Of a DNA stretch of 64,000 nt, positions 54,601 through 64,000 are shown one piece after another. Under the pieces are notes generated by a model that worked only from the letters and a program-made list of their open reading frames with translations, was not told the DNA's origin and did not search any database. Position numbers and translations under genes: made by a program. Origin of the DNA: Coptis chinensis (taxonomy: Eukaryota; Streptophyta; Magnoliopsida; Ranunculales; Ranunculaceae); contig CM027381.1 in NCBI GenBank assembly GCA_015680905.1, forward strand, positions 69,615,501 to 69,679,500, given 5' to 3'. Within the stretch, counting starts at the first letter, position 1; each line of letters starts with the position of its first letter.

Positions 54601-56241
54601 AAAGATGAGGTATGTGATCGGGCTGTTCTAGTTTTCTTGTTATCCGTTTCTTCATATACGTATTTTCAAGGTTTGCTTGAAAACTGAACACGGTGTGGGT
54701 TACTGGCTTTGATACCGATATCGCTGTAATGTAGGACCTCAATCTATCATAGCCGATTGTATCCTACTTCTATACCTTGGTTGATAGTGGTATACATCCA
54801 TATTTATGGACCCATCTTGGTATATTTTAGAATTGTATGCGTAACATGTATAATTTTTATATTGAATATTGAATGCAAGTCATACAACTGCGTTTCAATT
54901 CCATGCACACTGCGACTTTATTGTATGCACCCTCATTTTTATGTTTGTTTTTCAGTCTCATGCTGGCAAGGTAGTCGAGAGGCATTGGTATGAAAAGAAT
55001 AAACACATTTTCCCTGCTTCACGATGGGAGGTATACTCTCTTTCTTTCTCTGTGCAAATTTAATAGGACATCATCTTGGATGGCTTTTTGTAACGTATAT
55101 TTAGCTTTTTCGCTTGATAGCGGTCTTTGTTTTCTGTTATGAAGAAGCATCTTTCAAACTAGCTTGTTCAATAAGAAAGAGACCGGGATGTACCTTGTGC
55201 CAAGAGTTCCCAACATTCGCTTAAAACAATGCTAGAAGTATAACTTTGTAGGGAGACTCCATGTATTATATAATGTGCTTCTTTGCCATGCAAAAAATGT
55301 TTCCAATGCAGAATTTTAAATGCAAATTTGCAACAAATAAACTGCAAGGTCTAAGAAAGGTCATTTGAGGGGTAAATGATCATGAAAGGGTTTGTGATGA
55401 GTAGATGAGGCCCAAGGATAATGCATATGTAGTTTGTTGATTCTACATGTTTTCCCCCCTGGTTGAATAGTTTGTTGTAGTCTTCATAAACATACTTTGT
55501 TGTTATAATCCCCCCCACTAGATGAGCCAATTAGGATTTCCCCCCCACTAGATGGGAAATTAGGGTCTCCCTCCCAAGTACACACAAAAAAAAAGTTAAC
55601 TTGGGTTGACCGTGTTTTTTTTTTGTGTATTTAGGGGGGAGGGGGGGAACCCTAATTTCCCATGGGGGAAATCCTAATAGGCTCATCTAGTGGGGGGTAA
55701 TACTCGTTAACCCTTATTTTTAAAAAAAGAAGTCTTTTAAGAATGGATGTATTGAGATTTTGGTGAGTTGGACACTTCATGATGTGGTGTCCAATGAATC
55801 ATGTCCTGTTATTAGAGTTATTTAAATATACAGATGTGTACTAGCTGACCAAGATTGTATTGAACAGCTATTGCCTGCTTAAATCTCGAACTTATTTTCA
55901 CTTGCTTATTACTAACCCAATGGGCGTGGCCAGTGGAAAGAGGGCTGTGAGTAACTTCCACCGGTTGATAGTGAGTAGCACCACATGAATTGGTCAGTTT
56001 GGCTAGGATTTGTCTTCCATGAGAGAACTATTAAACAGAAGATAGTTTGGCTTCAATTTTGTGTCAATTATTAGTTGTTTCAATCTCCACAGAAGATATA
56101 TCTCTCTTGTTGGCTTCGATTTTGTTTTGATCTGTTCTGACCTTTTTCCGCTGAGTATATAATTTACAAACTCTTGTACTATGATTGCAGATATATGACC
56201 CAACCAAAAAGTGGGAGCGTTATACCATCCATGGGGATTGA
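51617..56241 (+). CDS. XCT: XAP5 CIRCADIAN TIMEKEEPER (FAM50/XAP5 family), 12 exons
   Basis: Exons: 51617-51787, 51848-51913, 51987-52051, 52145-52257, 53167-53245, 53339-53415, 53500-53561, 53653-53784, 53884-53937, 54544-54609, 54956-55030, 56191-56241. Together 1011 nt, 336 residues plus stop, frame kept at every junction and close to the family's usual length. The N-terminus ([20 protein letters not shown]) and the K/E-rich middle with a basic KRKKRK nuclear signal (about residues 112-117) precede the conserved XAP5 domain ([50 protein letters not shown], ending ERYTIHGD). XCT is a nuclear protein that in Arabidopsis affects the circadian clock, light responses and RNA processing. Donors are GT except intron 7, which starts GC (CAG/GCTAGT). 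Intron 11 (1160 bp) holds a foldback element. No defect is seen. Confidence 0.96.
53562..53652 (+). other. XCT intron 7 with a GC-AG boundary
   Basis: Donor CAG/GCTAGTC, acceptor CTCTTCAG/CTACGT. Exons on both sides give HRRVLQ and [10 protein letters not shown], matching the family, so the boundary is fixed by the protein. A GT donor at this point is not available. Confidence 0.85.
55510..55697. mobile_element. Foldback miniature element in XCT intron 11
   Basis: Two arms of about 85 bp (55510-55594 and 55615-55697) are near-perfect inverted copies around a 20-bp loop; ends are CCCCCCACTAGATGAGCC. Flanked by TAAT at 55506-55509 and 55698-55701. The arms carry an internal second copy of CCCCCCACTAGATG. 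No coding capacity. Confidence 0.85.
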
Positions 56242-57809
56242 TGGGTATAATGTCTTTGTATTGTTGGTCCTTGTTCCAACTGAAATTTCAATATCCTCAA
56301 TAGCCATTTTTGTTATTTTCGATACCCGTCTCTTGATCACTCAAAGTCTAGCATCTTCTTTAAGGGGTGCAAGGTTAATGACCTCGAAGAGTTATGGAAA
56401 AAGATCTAGTGTTGATCAAACTGAGTTTTGGCAGGGCATTCCTTGTGCTAGGCACAATTTTCAGTCACTAGTTGAATTATTATTTTGTACTGTCTGTTTT
56501 TGGTTTTACTCTGACATGTGGGGTAGCTCCTATGCTATAATTCTATGGAATTGAAATGGCAAACATGGTGAATTCCAGCATTCCCACTGTTGCAAGGTTT
56601 TACTCTGACGTGGGATAGCTCCTATGCTATAATTCTATGGAATTGAAATGGCAAACATGCCTATTGCCTAGAGAGACACAGGACTAAAAGACACGCAACC
56701 TTAGTTTGTTGTCTGGTTTTCTTTTGCACAACAAATTTGGAGAAAAATAAAGAATTCAAAGATTGAAAGAAGTAAAACCTATAGAATTACAGGCAAGGAA
56801 AGAAAGTAGCGTACTTCTTACTACTACTCTTTCCCTTGGGATTGATTCGATTCAATACATCTTGCTTTGAAAAGAATTGTTGGAAGGGACTAATTCCATT
56901 GTATCAAAATTTCAGTCGTTTTTGGTTGGTGTGGCAATTCGTTTTGGTTCTTTGACGTGTATGCTTTTGATTATAAAAGACAAAAAAAACTAGTAGGTCC
57001 GATATCCAGAGGAGCTCGTTTCATTTCCCATATCAGTTATTCTGATATCAGGCCTCTTTTAAGTACAGGAGCAATGTTTTTGGTAGAGATTACATGCACA
57101 ACAAATGAAAGCCATAACCTCTTGCGTGCTAGAGAAAGGAAAATTGATAGTAATGAAATTTGATTCTGAACTTTTAACAACTCAACGTGTCTACATTTAC
57201 GCAATTAGTCTTTACGTCATTCTAAGTGAAAATTTAAGAAGCACAAATTGTCATGTTTTTCACTACCCTAGAGCATTCTTACCATGCAATTGTGTAGATC
57301 CAAGTCATCCACAAATAGTCTTACTTACATTGCACATAGCTCAATTGACTCGAACACAACCTGTGCATGGTACGACTCCAGATGCCAAATGAGTTAGATA
57401 TCACCGACTAAAGAATGTAATTTAATTTATCAGAAATTACTTCATATCATAATGATCACAGACGTTACGAGTTCAATTTGACAGAATCTGTGAGGGTACT
57501 CTCAGGGATTTGACCCTGACCCTTACGATTCCCCAAATACTAAATGTAGATTACACAATTCACATTGAGGTGTAGCCGAACAGAAAGCAAGGGTACATGA
57601 TGAAAAAACATAGTGGACTACAAATAGCTTAGTGGCAGGTGGGTCTGACTATGAACAAAAGGAGTAACATCACTGGATACACAACTGCTTGTGGAAATTT
57701 ATCTTTTTTCATCAATACTGATGGTACAAATTTATGGTGAAGATTTGCAGTTTAATGCAACGTTATTCACAAGAAATCGCGTACATGTAACACACATCCT
57801 CCTCGCATG
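56242..57809. other. XCT 3' untranslated and convergent intergenic region
   Basis: No gene. A direct duplication of about 64 bp lies at 56502-56567 and 56596-56659. AATAAA-like signals occur near 56746. The ORFs at 56174-56554 and 57105-57392 have no domain. Confidence 0.6.
56502..56659 (+). repeat. Direct repeat of about 64 bp downstream of XCT
   Basis: Both copies run from GGTTTTACTCTGAC to ATGGCAAACATG with a few differences (ATGTGGGGTAG versus GTGGGATAG), 94 bp apart. Confidence 0.85.
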
Positions 57810-58251
57810 CTATAATTTCACATATATACCTTTCAAGTGGAGGTAGCCAGCAACAAGACACCAAAATAGGATCTCAAGCAATACAAACACAAGGGTACCC
57901 CACCTCTTTGAATGGAAAACTGTTTGCAATAACAATTCAGTGCCATCTACCTGCAAAACAAGTATGGTTTTAAGTCAGCACACTAATTGGTCTTAAACTC
58001 CTATAGAAGGGAGGTAAACTAACTCCAAGGCAATGACGCAATCATTAATTCAAAAGAAAATGACACCAGAAAGAAATGTAAAACAGAATTGATTAGAATA
58101 AGCATACCAAGTTGTTGGCTGGTGTACGCCAATAGAATCCTTGAATGGCTGCCGGAAAGAGTTCACAGGCAGCCAAAGCATAAACAACTAGAGCATTCAT
58201 CCCCATCCACTGAAATAACAAAGTGGGCTTTCTGAAATTTATGATATCTAC
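57810..58251 (-). CDS. Heparan-alpha-glucosaminide N-acetyltransferase-like protein, last two exons
   Basis: Penultimate exon 58108-58251 (48 codons) and last exon 57810-57950 (46 codons plus stop), joined in phase 0 with a GTATGC donor and a TTTTGCAG acceptor. The protein reads RKPTLLFQWMGMNALVVY, AACELFPAAIQGFYWR, then SKRWGTLVFVLLEILFW and ends HLKGIYVKL. These are the last transmembrane segments and the C-terminus of the HGSNAT-like (DUF1624/DUF5009-related) membrane acetyltransferases; the WMGMNA and EILFW..AG blocks are conserved in plant members. Function in plants is not well known. The upstream exons are not found: a possible 52-bp exon (58312-58363) has splice-like borders but an unfamiliar peptide, and a Tat3 LTR begins at 58650. 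The gene is either split by the insertion or only a 3' remnant. Confidence 0.85.
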
Positions 58252-58649
58252 CTGCCATGAAAGAAAAAATACACAAATGAAAATCTACTTCCTCAAGTAA
58301 AAGAACATACCACATCTTTAAACAAGGTTGTGTTTCTGATCGTGTGGACCCCGTTACACCCCCTAGAAATAAATTTTAGGTTGAAACATATACTCAACTA
58401 TGCCAAGAAGTAGCAAACTAGAGATGAAGAAAACGCACATCTAATTTCATATGGACTAGAGGGTTAAACAAAAGCACCTCAGGATAACAGAAATAACATC
58501 TGTAAAACTATCCAACTGTAGAGGTGCACACACTATTTTAAGAAAGCTCACAACACATGCACTCAAAGACATACTACTCAAAATTTCAAATACTAAGGAT
58601 ATGCAAGGGAAACTGTATCAGCCTAATATATGACTACTAAGACGACTGG
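58252..58649 (-). other. Intronic or flanking sequence of the HGSNAT-like gene
   Basis: A candidate 52-bp exon at 58312-58363 (acceptor TTTCTAG, donor GTATGTTC) does not encode the expected preceding segment. Nothing else is supported before the LTR. Confidence 0.45.
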
Positions 58650-59014
58650 TGTGTCCTGGGCTGGGGCAACATAACGGTATAGTCCGCGAATAATTATAAG
58701 GCCGCGGACTCTGGAAGTGCGAGAAGATCAGTGGAGGTATTATGAGTTGAGGGAGATGTTGGATAAGGAAAGAAAGAGCTGGAGTACAGAAGCCAAGACA
58801 CGATCTCTGAGGAGAGAGGTGGACAGTTCCAGGACGTGGGGGCATGTAAGGAGATCATGGAAACAGAAGAGCGGTTAGAGAAGATGGGAGCGGTTAAAGA
58901 AAGAGGCAGTTAGGAAGTATATAAAGAGAAGAGGAAGAGAAGAGAAGGAGGAAAAAAAAGAAAAAGAGGGGAGAAGGGAGGGGAGGAGTTTATAGGTTGT
59001 AATTTTGGACAACA
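58650..59014 (+). repeat. 5' LTR of Tat3
   Basis: About 365 bp from TGTGTCCTGG to TTGGACAACA, ends forming a short inverted repeat. TATA box (TATATAAAG) at about 58918-58926. The left boundary is inferred from the end symmetry. Confidence 0.65.
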
Positions 59015-59018
59015 CATT

Positions 59019-59036
59019 TGGCGCCGTCTGTGGGGA
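59019..59036 (+). other. Primer-binding site of Tat3
   Basis: TGGCGCCGTCTGTGGGGA, four bases after the LTR end. Confidence 0.85.
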
Positions 59037-59082
59037 CCGAGAGGAAAGCATACGATCAAGTGAGTGCTAAGAAGGTGTGAAG

Positions 59083-60180
59083 ATGACAACCATAGCGAAG
59101 AAAACAAGAGGGAGACCCAAAAAAGTGAGGACTGAGGGGGCTGATGATGAAACCAGGAGTGTGGAAATGGAGGAGATGGAGGAGTTGGAAGAGGAAGTTC
59201 CCGAGAGTGCGGGGGAAGCAACCAGGCTGTTACAGGAAGAGATAGGAAGGTTGAGAAATGAGAATGAGAGTCTGAGGAAAGAAAGGGAATCCACACAGGA
59301 GGAAGAGACAAGGGAGCCAGAAAATAGTGAAGTAGAAGGTCAGCATGAGGAAGTGCGTCATAAACCACCAGGCGATACGGGGGAAGGCATTACCATGGAG
59401 ATGGTCCAAGCGATGATCGAGAAAGACAGAGAAATGAATCGGGAGGCGGAGAGGGAAAGTCAAGTGGTGGTGAAGAAGGTGGTGGTCGGACTCAATCGAA
59501 TCCGGCCGGGCCGATCTGAAATTGAACGCCGAGGTGCCCAAGCGATTCGCGTAACCAAGATTCGAGAGATATATGGGGAAGGGGGATCCCCGCGGACCAC
59601 TTGCACCATTTCAGCAAATGCCGCCGTGGCAAGAGGTTAAATATGATGGGCTCCGGCAGATGATGTTTCCCGCCAGTTTGAAGGGTGGAGCATCAGACTG
59701 GTATTATAGGTTGGCATCGCGGAGTATAACCAAGTTCGAAGAGTTGGAGCAAGCATTTGTAGACCATTTTATCCATCAGAAACGAAGGGTAGTGGATATT
59801 GCGGATCTATTTAACGTCAAACAGAAGTCCGGAGAGACACTCAGGGAATTCTTGTGTAGATTCAAGGAGGAGACCTTAAGGGTAGAAAGTCTGGACGAGC
59901 ACACCGCAGTCATTGCTTTCCAGCATGGACTGAATATTAGAGAAAGGAGTTGTTAAGGGAATTTATCAAGGAGATACACCCAGTGGACAGAGCACCAGCC
60001 GTGGCCAGAATATTAGGAACAATCAATGTCATATATAGTGGGGAGACAATGGGGAGGAATGCACACAGAGATAAGGTGCGGAGGACTGCCAGCTTACAGC
60101 AGATAAATGAGGTTTCATGTGCTCCGCGACCAGTGCCAGGGAACGCCCTAGGCGATGGAAGGATAGAGTTCACCCCGGGA
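59083..60180 (+). pseudogene. Gag of Tat3 with frameshift and internal deletion
   Basis: Start ATG at 59083 (MTTIAKKTRGRPKKVR), with an AT-hook-like RGRPKK, followed by an acidic segment and a coiled coil (LLQEEIGRLRNENESLRKE). A shift near 59600 moves to the frame 59573-59956 with the gag domain (MFPASLKGGASDWYYRLA, LEQAFVDHFIHQKRRV). Compared with Tat1, about 150 residues after FQHGLNI (near 59940) are missing and the sequence resumes at the LLREFIKEI block, then ILGTINVIYSGE. Confidence 0.82.
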
Positions 60181-60690
60181 TCTGAAGCAAGAATCGCCTC
60201 ACACCGGATGCTTTGGTGATTATTACGGCGCGATGGGTAATTATATGGTGAAGAGGGTTTTGATAGATTGTGGGAGTTCGGTGATTTGCTATTTAAAGGC
60301 GCTGATGGAGAGATGTGCATCGAATCGAAGGCGGATGAAAGCCGCCAAGAACCAATTTGTTTGATTCAATGGAAGCGTAACCGAGCCCATGGGGAATTAT
60401 TATTACCGATATCGGGACCGGGACGGTGGCGGTATTCACTCGTTTCATGATAGTGGACGCCGCCAAAGATAATGCAATTTTGGGGAGAAGATGGATCCAC
60501 GAAATGAAAGCGATTCCATCCACATACTACCAGGTGATCCGCTTTCCGACTAATGGGGGAACGTATGAAATCAGAGGGGACCAGGTCGCCGCTCAAAATA
60601 TTCACCAGGTGGTGGTTAAAGAATCGACCAGCCATCCGGGAAGAAGTGGAGGGGGAAAGCGAGTCCCCAGCATAGCAATTACAGACTGCG
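60181..60690 (+). pseudogene. Aspartic protease of Tat3, shifted
   Basis: KRVLIDCGSSV active site is readable near 60250-60285, then the frame changes at least twice. The last part is open (60426-60698): AVFTRFMIVDAA, NAILGRRWIHEMKAIPSTYY. Confidence 0.78.
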
Positions 60691-61464
60691 ATGGCTAAGG
60701 GAGATGGGTCGGTGGGACAAAAGACCTTGGACGAGACTGCGACCGTGAATCTAGGTGAGGGGGAAGAGGAGAAACTGGTGTCTGTTGGGGCCGAGTGGCC
60801 AGAGAGTTGGAAGGCAAAGTTAGTTGAGATGTTAGCAGAGAACAGCGATGTTTTCGCGTGGTCGATTGAGGACTTGATTGGCTTGGACCCCGAGTTTGCG
60901 TGTCACAAGCTGCACATGAGAGAAGGGGCCAAACCCGTCCGACAAAAAATGAGAGGAATAAGACCGCAGTATGCAGAAGGGATAAGAGAGGAAGTGCGAA
61001 GATTGAGTGCCGCAGGAATCATCCGAGAGTGTCAGTTTACCGAATGGCTCTCAAACATCGTCGCGGTACCCAAGAAAAATGGGAAAGTAAGAATGTGTGT
61101 TGATTTTACTGATGTCAACCAGCAATGCCCGAAAGACTGTTATCCTATGCCGCGGATAGACGAACTGGTGGACCGAACGGCCGAGTTCAAATTTTTCTCA
61201 TTCATGGACGCATCCATGGGGTACAACCAAGTGGTAATGTATGGCCCAGACCAGGTGAAGACCGCGTTCATTGTCGAGGGAGGAATGCCTTTCGGACTAA
61301 AGAATGCAGGGGCAACTTTTCAAAGGATAGGGGAGAAGATGTTTGAATGCAAAATCCGGAGGAGTATGGAAATATACATAGATGATATGGTAGAGAAGAG
61401 CATGACTGAGGAGGAACATCTGGGGGGATTGAAAGAAACCTTCGCGATATTGCGAAAAATATAG
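60691..61464 (+). pseudogene. Reverse transcriptase of Tat3
   Basis: Open frame through all RT blocks: NSDVFAWSIEDLIGLDP, VPKKNGKVRMCVDFTDVN, FFSFMDASMGYNQVVMYG, KNAGATFQRIGEKMFE and the catalytic EIYIDDMVEKS. Compared with Tat1 it lacks about six residues just before MPFGLKNAG (VEG directly followed by GMPFG), an in-frame deletion of about 18-21 bases in a conserved strand. The frame ends at 61464, and RNase H continues shifted. Confidence 0.88.
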
Positions 61465-62640
61465 GCGAGGTTGAACCCTCGAGAAGTGCACATTTGGGGT
61501 GACTTCGAAAGTTTCGGATATATTGTCACATACCGCCGAATAGAAGCTAACCCGGACCGGATCGGCGTTGGTGGAAATGCAATCGCCCCAAAATGTGAAG
61601 GAGGTTCAAATGCTTCATGAAGAATCATGCGCCCTCAACCGGTTCATTTCCAAGTCGCCGACAAGTGTGTAGACCGTTATTAGACCGCTCTTTGCGAAAA
61701 ACATCCGACTTTCGGTGGTCCGAGGCATGTGAACAAGCTTTCCAAGAGTTAAAGATTTATTTGGGAAAAGGCTCTATTTTGTCGCGCCGTAAGGGGAAAA
61801 AGTCAGATTTGTACTTGGGGTGTCGAATATGCTATTAGTTCCGTGGTTAATAAGGGTGGTGGACAAGGCAGGAGAGGGCCGGTGTATTTCCGAGCAAAAC
61901 AATGTTAGATGCAGAGACCGATACGAAGAAAGTTGAAATTTGCATTGGCCCTTGGTGTTTTCTGCGTTAAAATTGAAGCCTTTACTCGATGCTCATTCCG
62001 TGGTTGTGGTGACTAACTTGCCTCTCAAACAAGCGTTAAAGCGGACAAGTCGGGGAGAATGCTTTGAAATGGGCGTGTTGTTGAGTGCATATGACATTGA
62101 ATTCCAAATCGACAAATGAAAAGCACAAGCTATGGCAGAGTTTTGGTGAGTTCCCCACCGAAGACCCAACTTGGGGGACAATATGATCATGGAGGAGGGG
62201 AGGGAGGGAGAGACGGCGATGTGTTAGACCCGTGGGACATGAGAAATGGATGGAGGGTATTCACGAATGGGTCCGCAAACCGACACGAAAACGGATTGAG
62301 TGGTGGTAGTCACCCCTGAGAATAATCGACTTGAATTATCGATGAAGTTGGGCCAGCGGCTTCAAACAATGAATCGAAAGTATGAAGCGGTGATAGCTGG
62401 GCTAGATTTGGCCACGGATCTGGGAGTGAAGGAGCTGACAGTATATTCCGATTCCAACTTGGTAATTTGTCAGATGAATGGAGAATTTGCTGCCCGATGC
62501 CCCAGGATGGCAAAGTACCTGGAGGTATTACAGAGGAAAGCGAGTGAGTTTGGCAAAATCCGGTTCGCGCATTTAGGACGCGGTGAAAATAGACATGCTG
62601 ACGCATTGGCATATGTAGCCGCGGTGCTTCCCGGTCCGGT
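61465..62640 (+). pseudogene. RNase H and second RNase H of Tat3, shifted
   Basis: First RNase H readable in pieces: GYIVTYRRIEANP, then LRKTSDFRWSEACEQAFQEL (61617-61838). Second RNase H: the DPWDMRNGWRVFTNGSAN block (D replaced by N at the first catalytic position), then 62300-62640 with MELSMKLG-like start, SDSNLVICQMNGEFAARCP and GRGENRHADALAYVAA. At least six small indels. Confidence 0.8.
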
Positions 62641-63958
62641 ATGCATCAATCAAGTCGGTGCTAAGCAAGCCGAGTACCTCCGTGATTGCCGAGGTAGGAA
62701 TGACCATGAAGGAAGAGCCAGGGTGGATAGATCCATAAAAAATTTCTTATTGGGGAGAGAAATTGATGATAGACAAGAGCGAAGGAGAATGGAGCAGGTA
62801 TCACAAAGATACGTTTTAATGGAAGGAGACCTATACAGACGGAATGTCAGCGGACCGTTGTTGAGATGTTTAGCTTCGCGTCAGGCGAAAGAGATCTTAG
62901 CAGAAGTTCATGAGGGGATCGCGGGTAGCCATTCGGCAGAAGAACGACGCAAAGCGCGGGTGTTTGTCCCGGGGTATTTTTGGCCACACCAAGAGAGAAG
63001 CGAATCGAATATGCTAAGAGGTGTGAGAAATGCCAGAGATTTGCACCACTGATACATGCACCCGCTGAACCTTTGCACAAGGTATATAGTCCTTGGCCGT
63101 TCGCGATGTGGGGACTGGATATTGTAGGACCGCTACCGATGGCCAGTGGTAAACGAAGATATATGCTAGCAAAATGATCGATTATTTTACCAAGCTGGGT
63201 AGGGGTGTGGCACTCCAACAGATCAAGGAGGAACAAGTGAAGAAATTCCTATGGGAAAATATAATATGCCGGTTCGGGTTGCCACACACCATAATTGCCG
63301 ATAATGGAACACAATTTACAGGGGGGAAGGTGCGAGAATTCCTCCAGCGCTCAAGGTAAAACAAGGATTCAAGGCTCCTTATAACCCGGGAAGGAATGGG
63401 CAAAGCGAAATCCTCCAACAAGACAATCATGGATAATCCAAAAAAAAACCGGAGGATAAAAAAGGGGGTTCATGGGCGGACGAAGTTAAATCATGTCTTT
63501 GTGGGGCATATCGAACTACACCACGAACGCCCACTCAGAGTCGCCATTTGCCATGGCATATGGGGTAAAGCGATGATTCCAAAGTAGAGATGGTGGCGGC
63601 CACCACCCTGACAAAGAAAGCGGGAGGAGGGATCAATGATATGGTAATCGACCGCTGATTTGAATCTCGGGGAGGAGAGGAGACACGTACCGCGATCCGG
63701 ATTGGAGGAATATCATAAAGATTACAAAGACAATATGCCAAGAGAGCGGCCTCGGCGGTTCCCGGGGATCGATCGCGTTTTGAGAGAGTGACACCGGGCG
63801 ACTAGAAAGGAGGTGGGACGGAAAGTTAGGGGCCTAACCGGGAGGGACCCTATACCGCGGGCGTAAAAGGGGAGCCTTGAGAACATATCGGCCGCGATTA
63901 ATTCCGGGAAAGGATATCGCGAGGCCTTGGAACATCAGAATGTTAAAAAGTTTCCTTG
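62641..63958 (+). pseudogene. Integrase of Tat3, shifted
   Basis: Linker with SQRYVLMEGDLYRRN, a zinc-binding part shifted near 62985 (AKRCEKCQRFAPLIHAP), core with MWGLDIVGPLP and IIADNGTQFTGG, then loss of frame. The C-terminus is recognisable at RPWNIRMLKSFLE ending at about 63958. The region after that to 64000 is non-coding. Confidence 0.8.
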
Positions 63959-64000
63959 AGTGACAACATGTAATGGGTGGGAATCAATGGCCGAGGTAGC

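Larger units (their letters stand above)
58650..64000 (+). mobile_element. Tat3, Tat-lineage retrotransposon, running off the window
   Basis: Plus strand: LTR 58650-59014, PBS 59019-59036, gag, protease, RT, RNase H, second RNase H and integrase to 63958. Related to the C part of Tat1 (shared gag start, DCGS protease, EIYIDDMVEKS). Its 3' region and 3' LTR lie outside. Nearly every domain is shifted by small indels. Confidence 0.88.

Noticed and set aside
58312..58363. Extra exon of the HGSNAT-like gene
   Set aside because: Splice-like borders, but the peptide is not the conserved transmembrane segment expected there.
58910..59368. 152-codon minus-strand ORF
   Set aside because: Shadow of Tat3 leader and gag; P/S/L-rich complement of purine-rich sequence.
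1..64000. tRNA, rRNA or organelle-derived insertions
   Set aside because: I saw no cloverleaf with conserved A/B boxes and no recognisable rRNA or plastid gene on either strand; a tRNAscan run would settle it.

Overview
The window is plant nuclear DNA, probably from a eudicot with a large, repeat-rich genome. The evidence is plant LTR retrotransposon families (Athila and Tat lineages of Ty3/gypsy, plus Ty1/copia), short plant-type introns, and one complete gene, the plant orthologue of XAP5 CIRCADIAN TIMEKEEPER (XCT). I cannot name a species. About three quarters of the window is nested and decayed transposon.

Layout. (1) 1-13713, minus strand: an Athila element (A), cut by the window edge inside its 3' LTR. 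It keeps a 1486-bp 5' LTR, primer-binding site, gag, protease, a truncated reverse transcriptase, a full integrase core and two env-like ORFs. (2) A sits inside a Tat-lineage element (Tat1, 13714-23393, minus) that is a chimera. Its right half is LTR, gag, protease, RT and RNase H of one Tat family; its left half is RT, RNase H, integrase and antisense ORF of another. (3) Tat1 in turn interrupts an Athila LTR (23394-24744, plus). (4) 24798-37240, minus: a Tat element (Tat2) with two 594-bp LTRs and an ATTAG target duplication. It carries an antisense ORF with intron-like interruptions and a solo LTR (28890-30504). (5) 38.4-45.4 kb: 3' ends of two more Athila-type elements on the plus strand, one interrupted by a solo LTR (41887-43355). 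(6) 45401-47161: the 5' end of a Ty1/copia element, minus strand. (7) 47.2-58.6 kb: the gene island, with a small unrecognised ORF (48508-48738), a 0.64-kb terminal-inverted-repeat element, XCT (51617-56241, 12 exons) and, convergent to it, the last exons of a heparan-alpha-glucosaminide N-acetyltransferase-like gene (57810-58251). (8) 58650-64000, plus: a decayed Tat-lineage element (Tat3), related to the right half of Tat1, running off the window.

How it fits together. XCT is the only gene I can call complete. The acetyltransferase-like gene has lost, or is separated from, its upstream exons next to the Tat3 LTR. Every retroelement is disabled by stops, frameshifts, deletions or lost catalytic residues. 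The most unusual structures are the in-frame fusion of two Tat polyproteins, the antisense ORF with splice-like introns, and the modular 3' half of Athila A, where each ORF is followed by a polypurine module resembling the terminal polypurine tract and the last ORF has its own TATA-like box.
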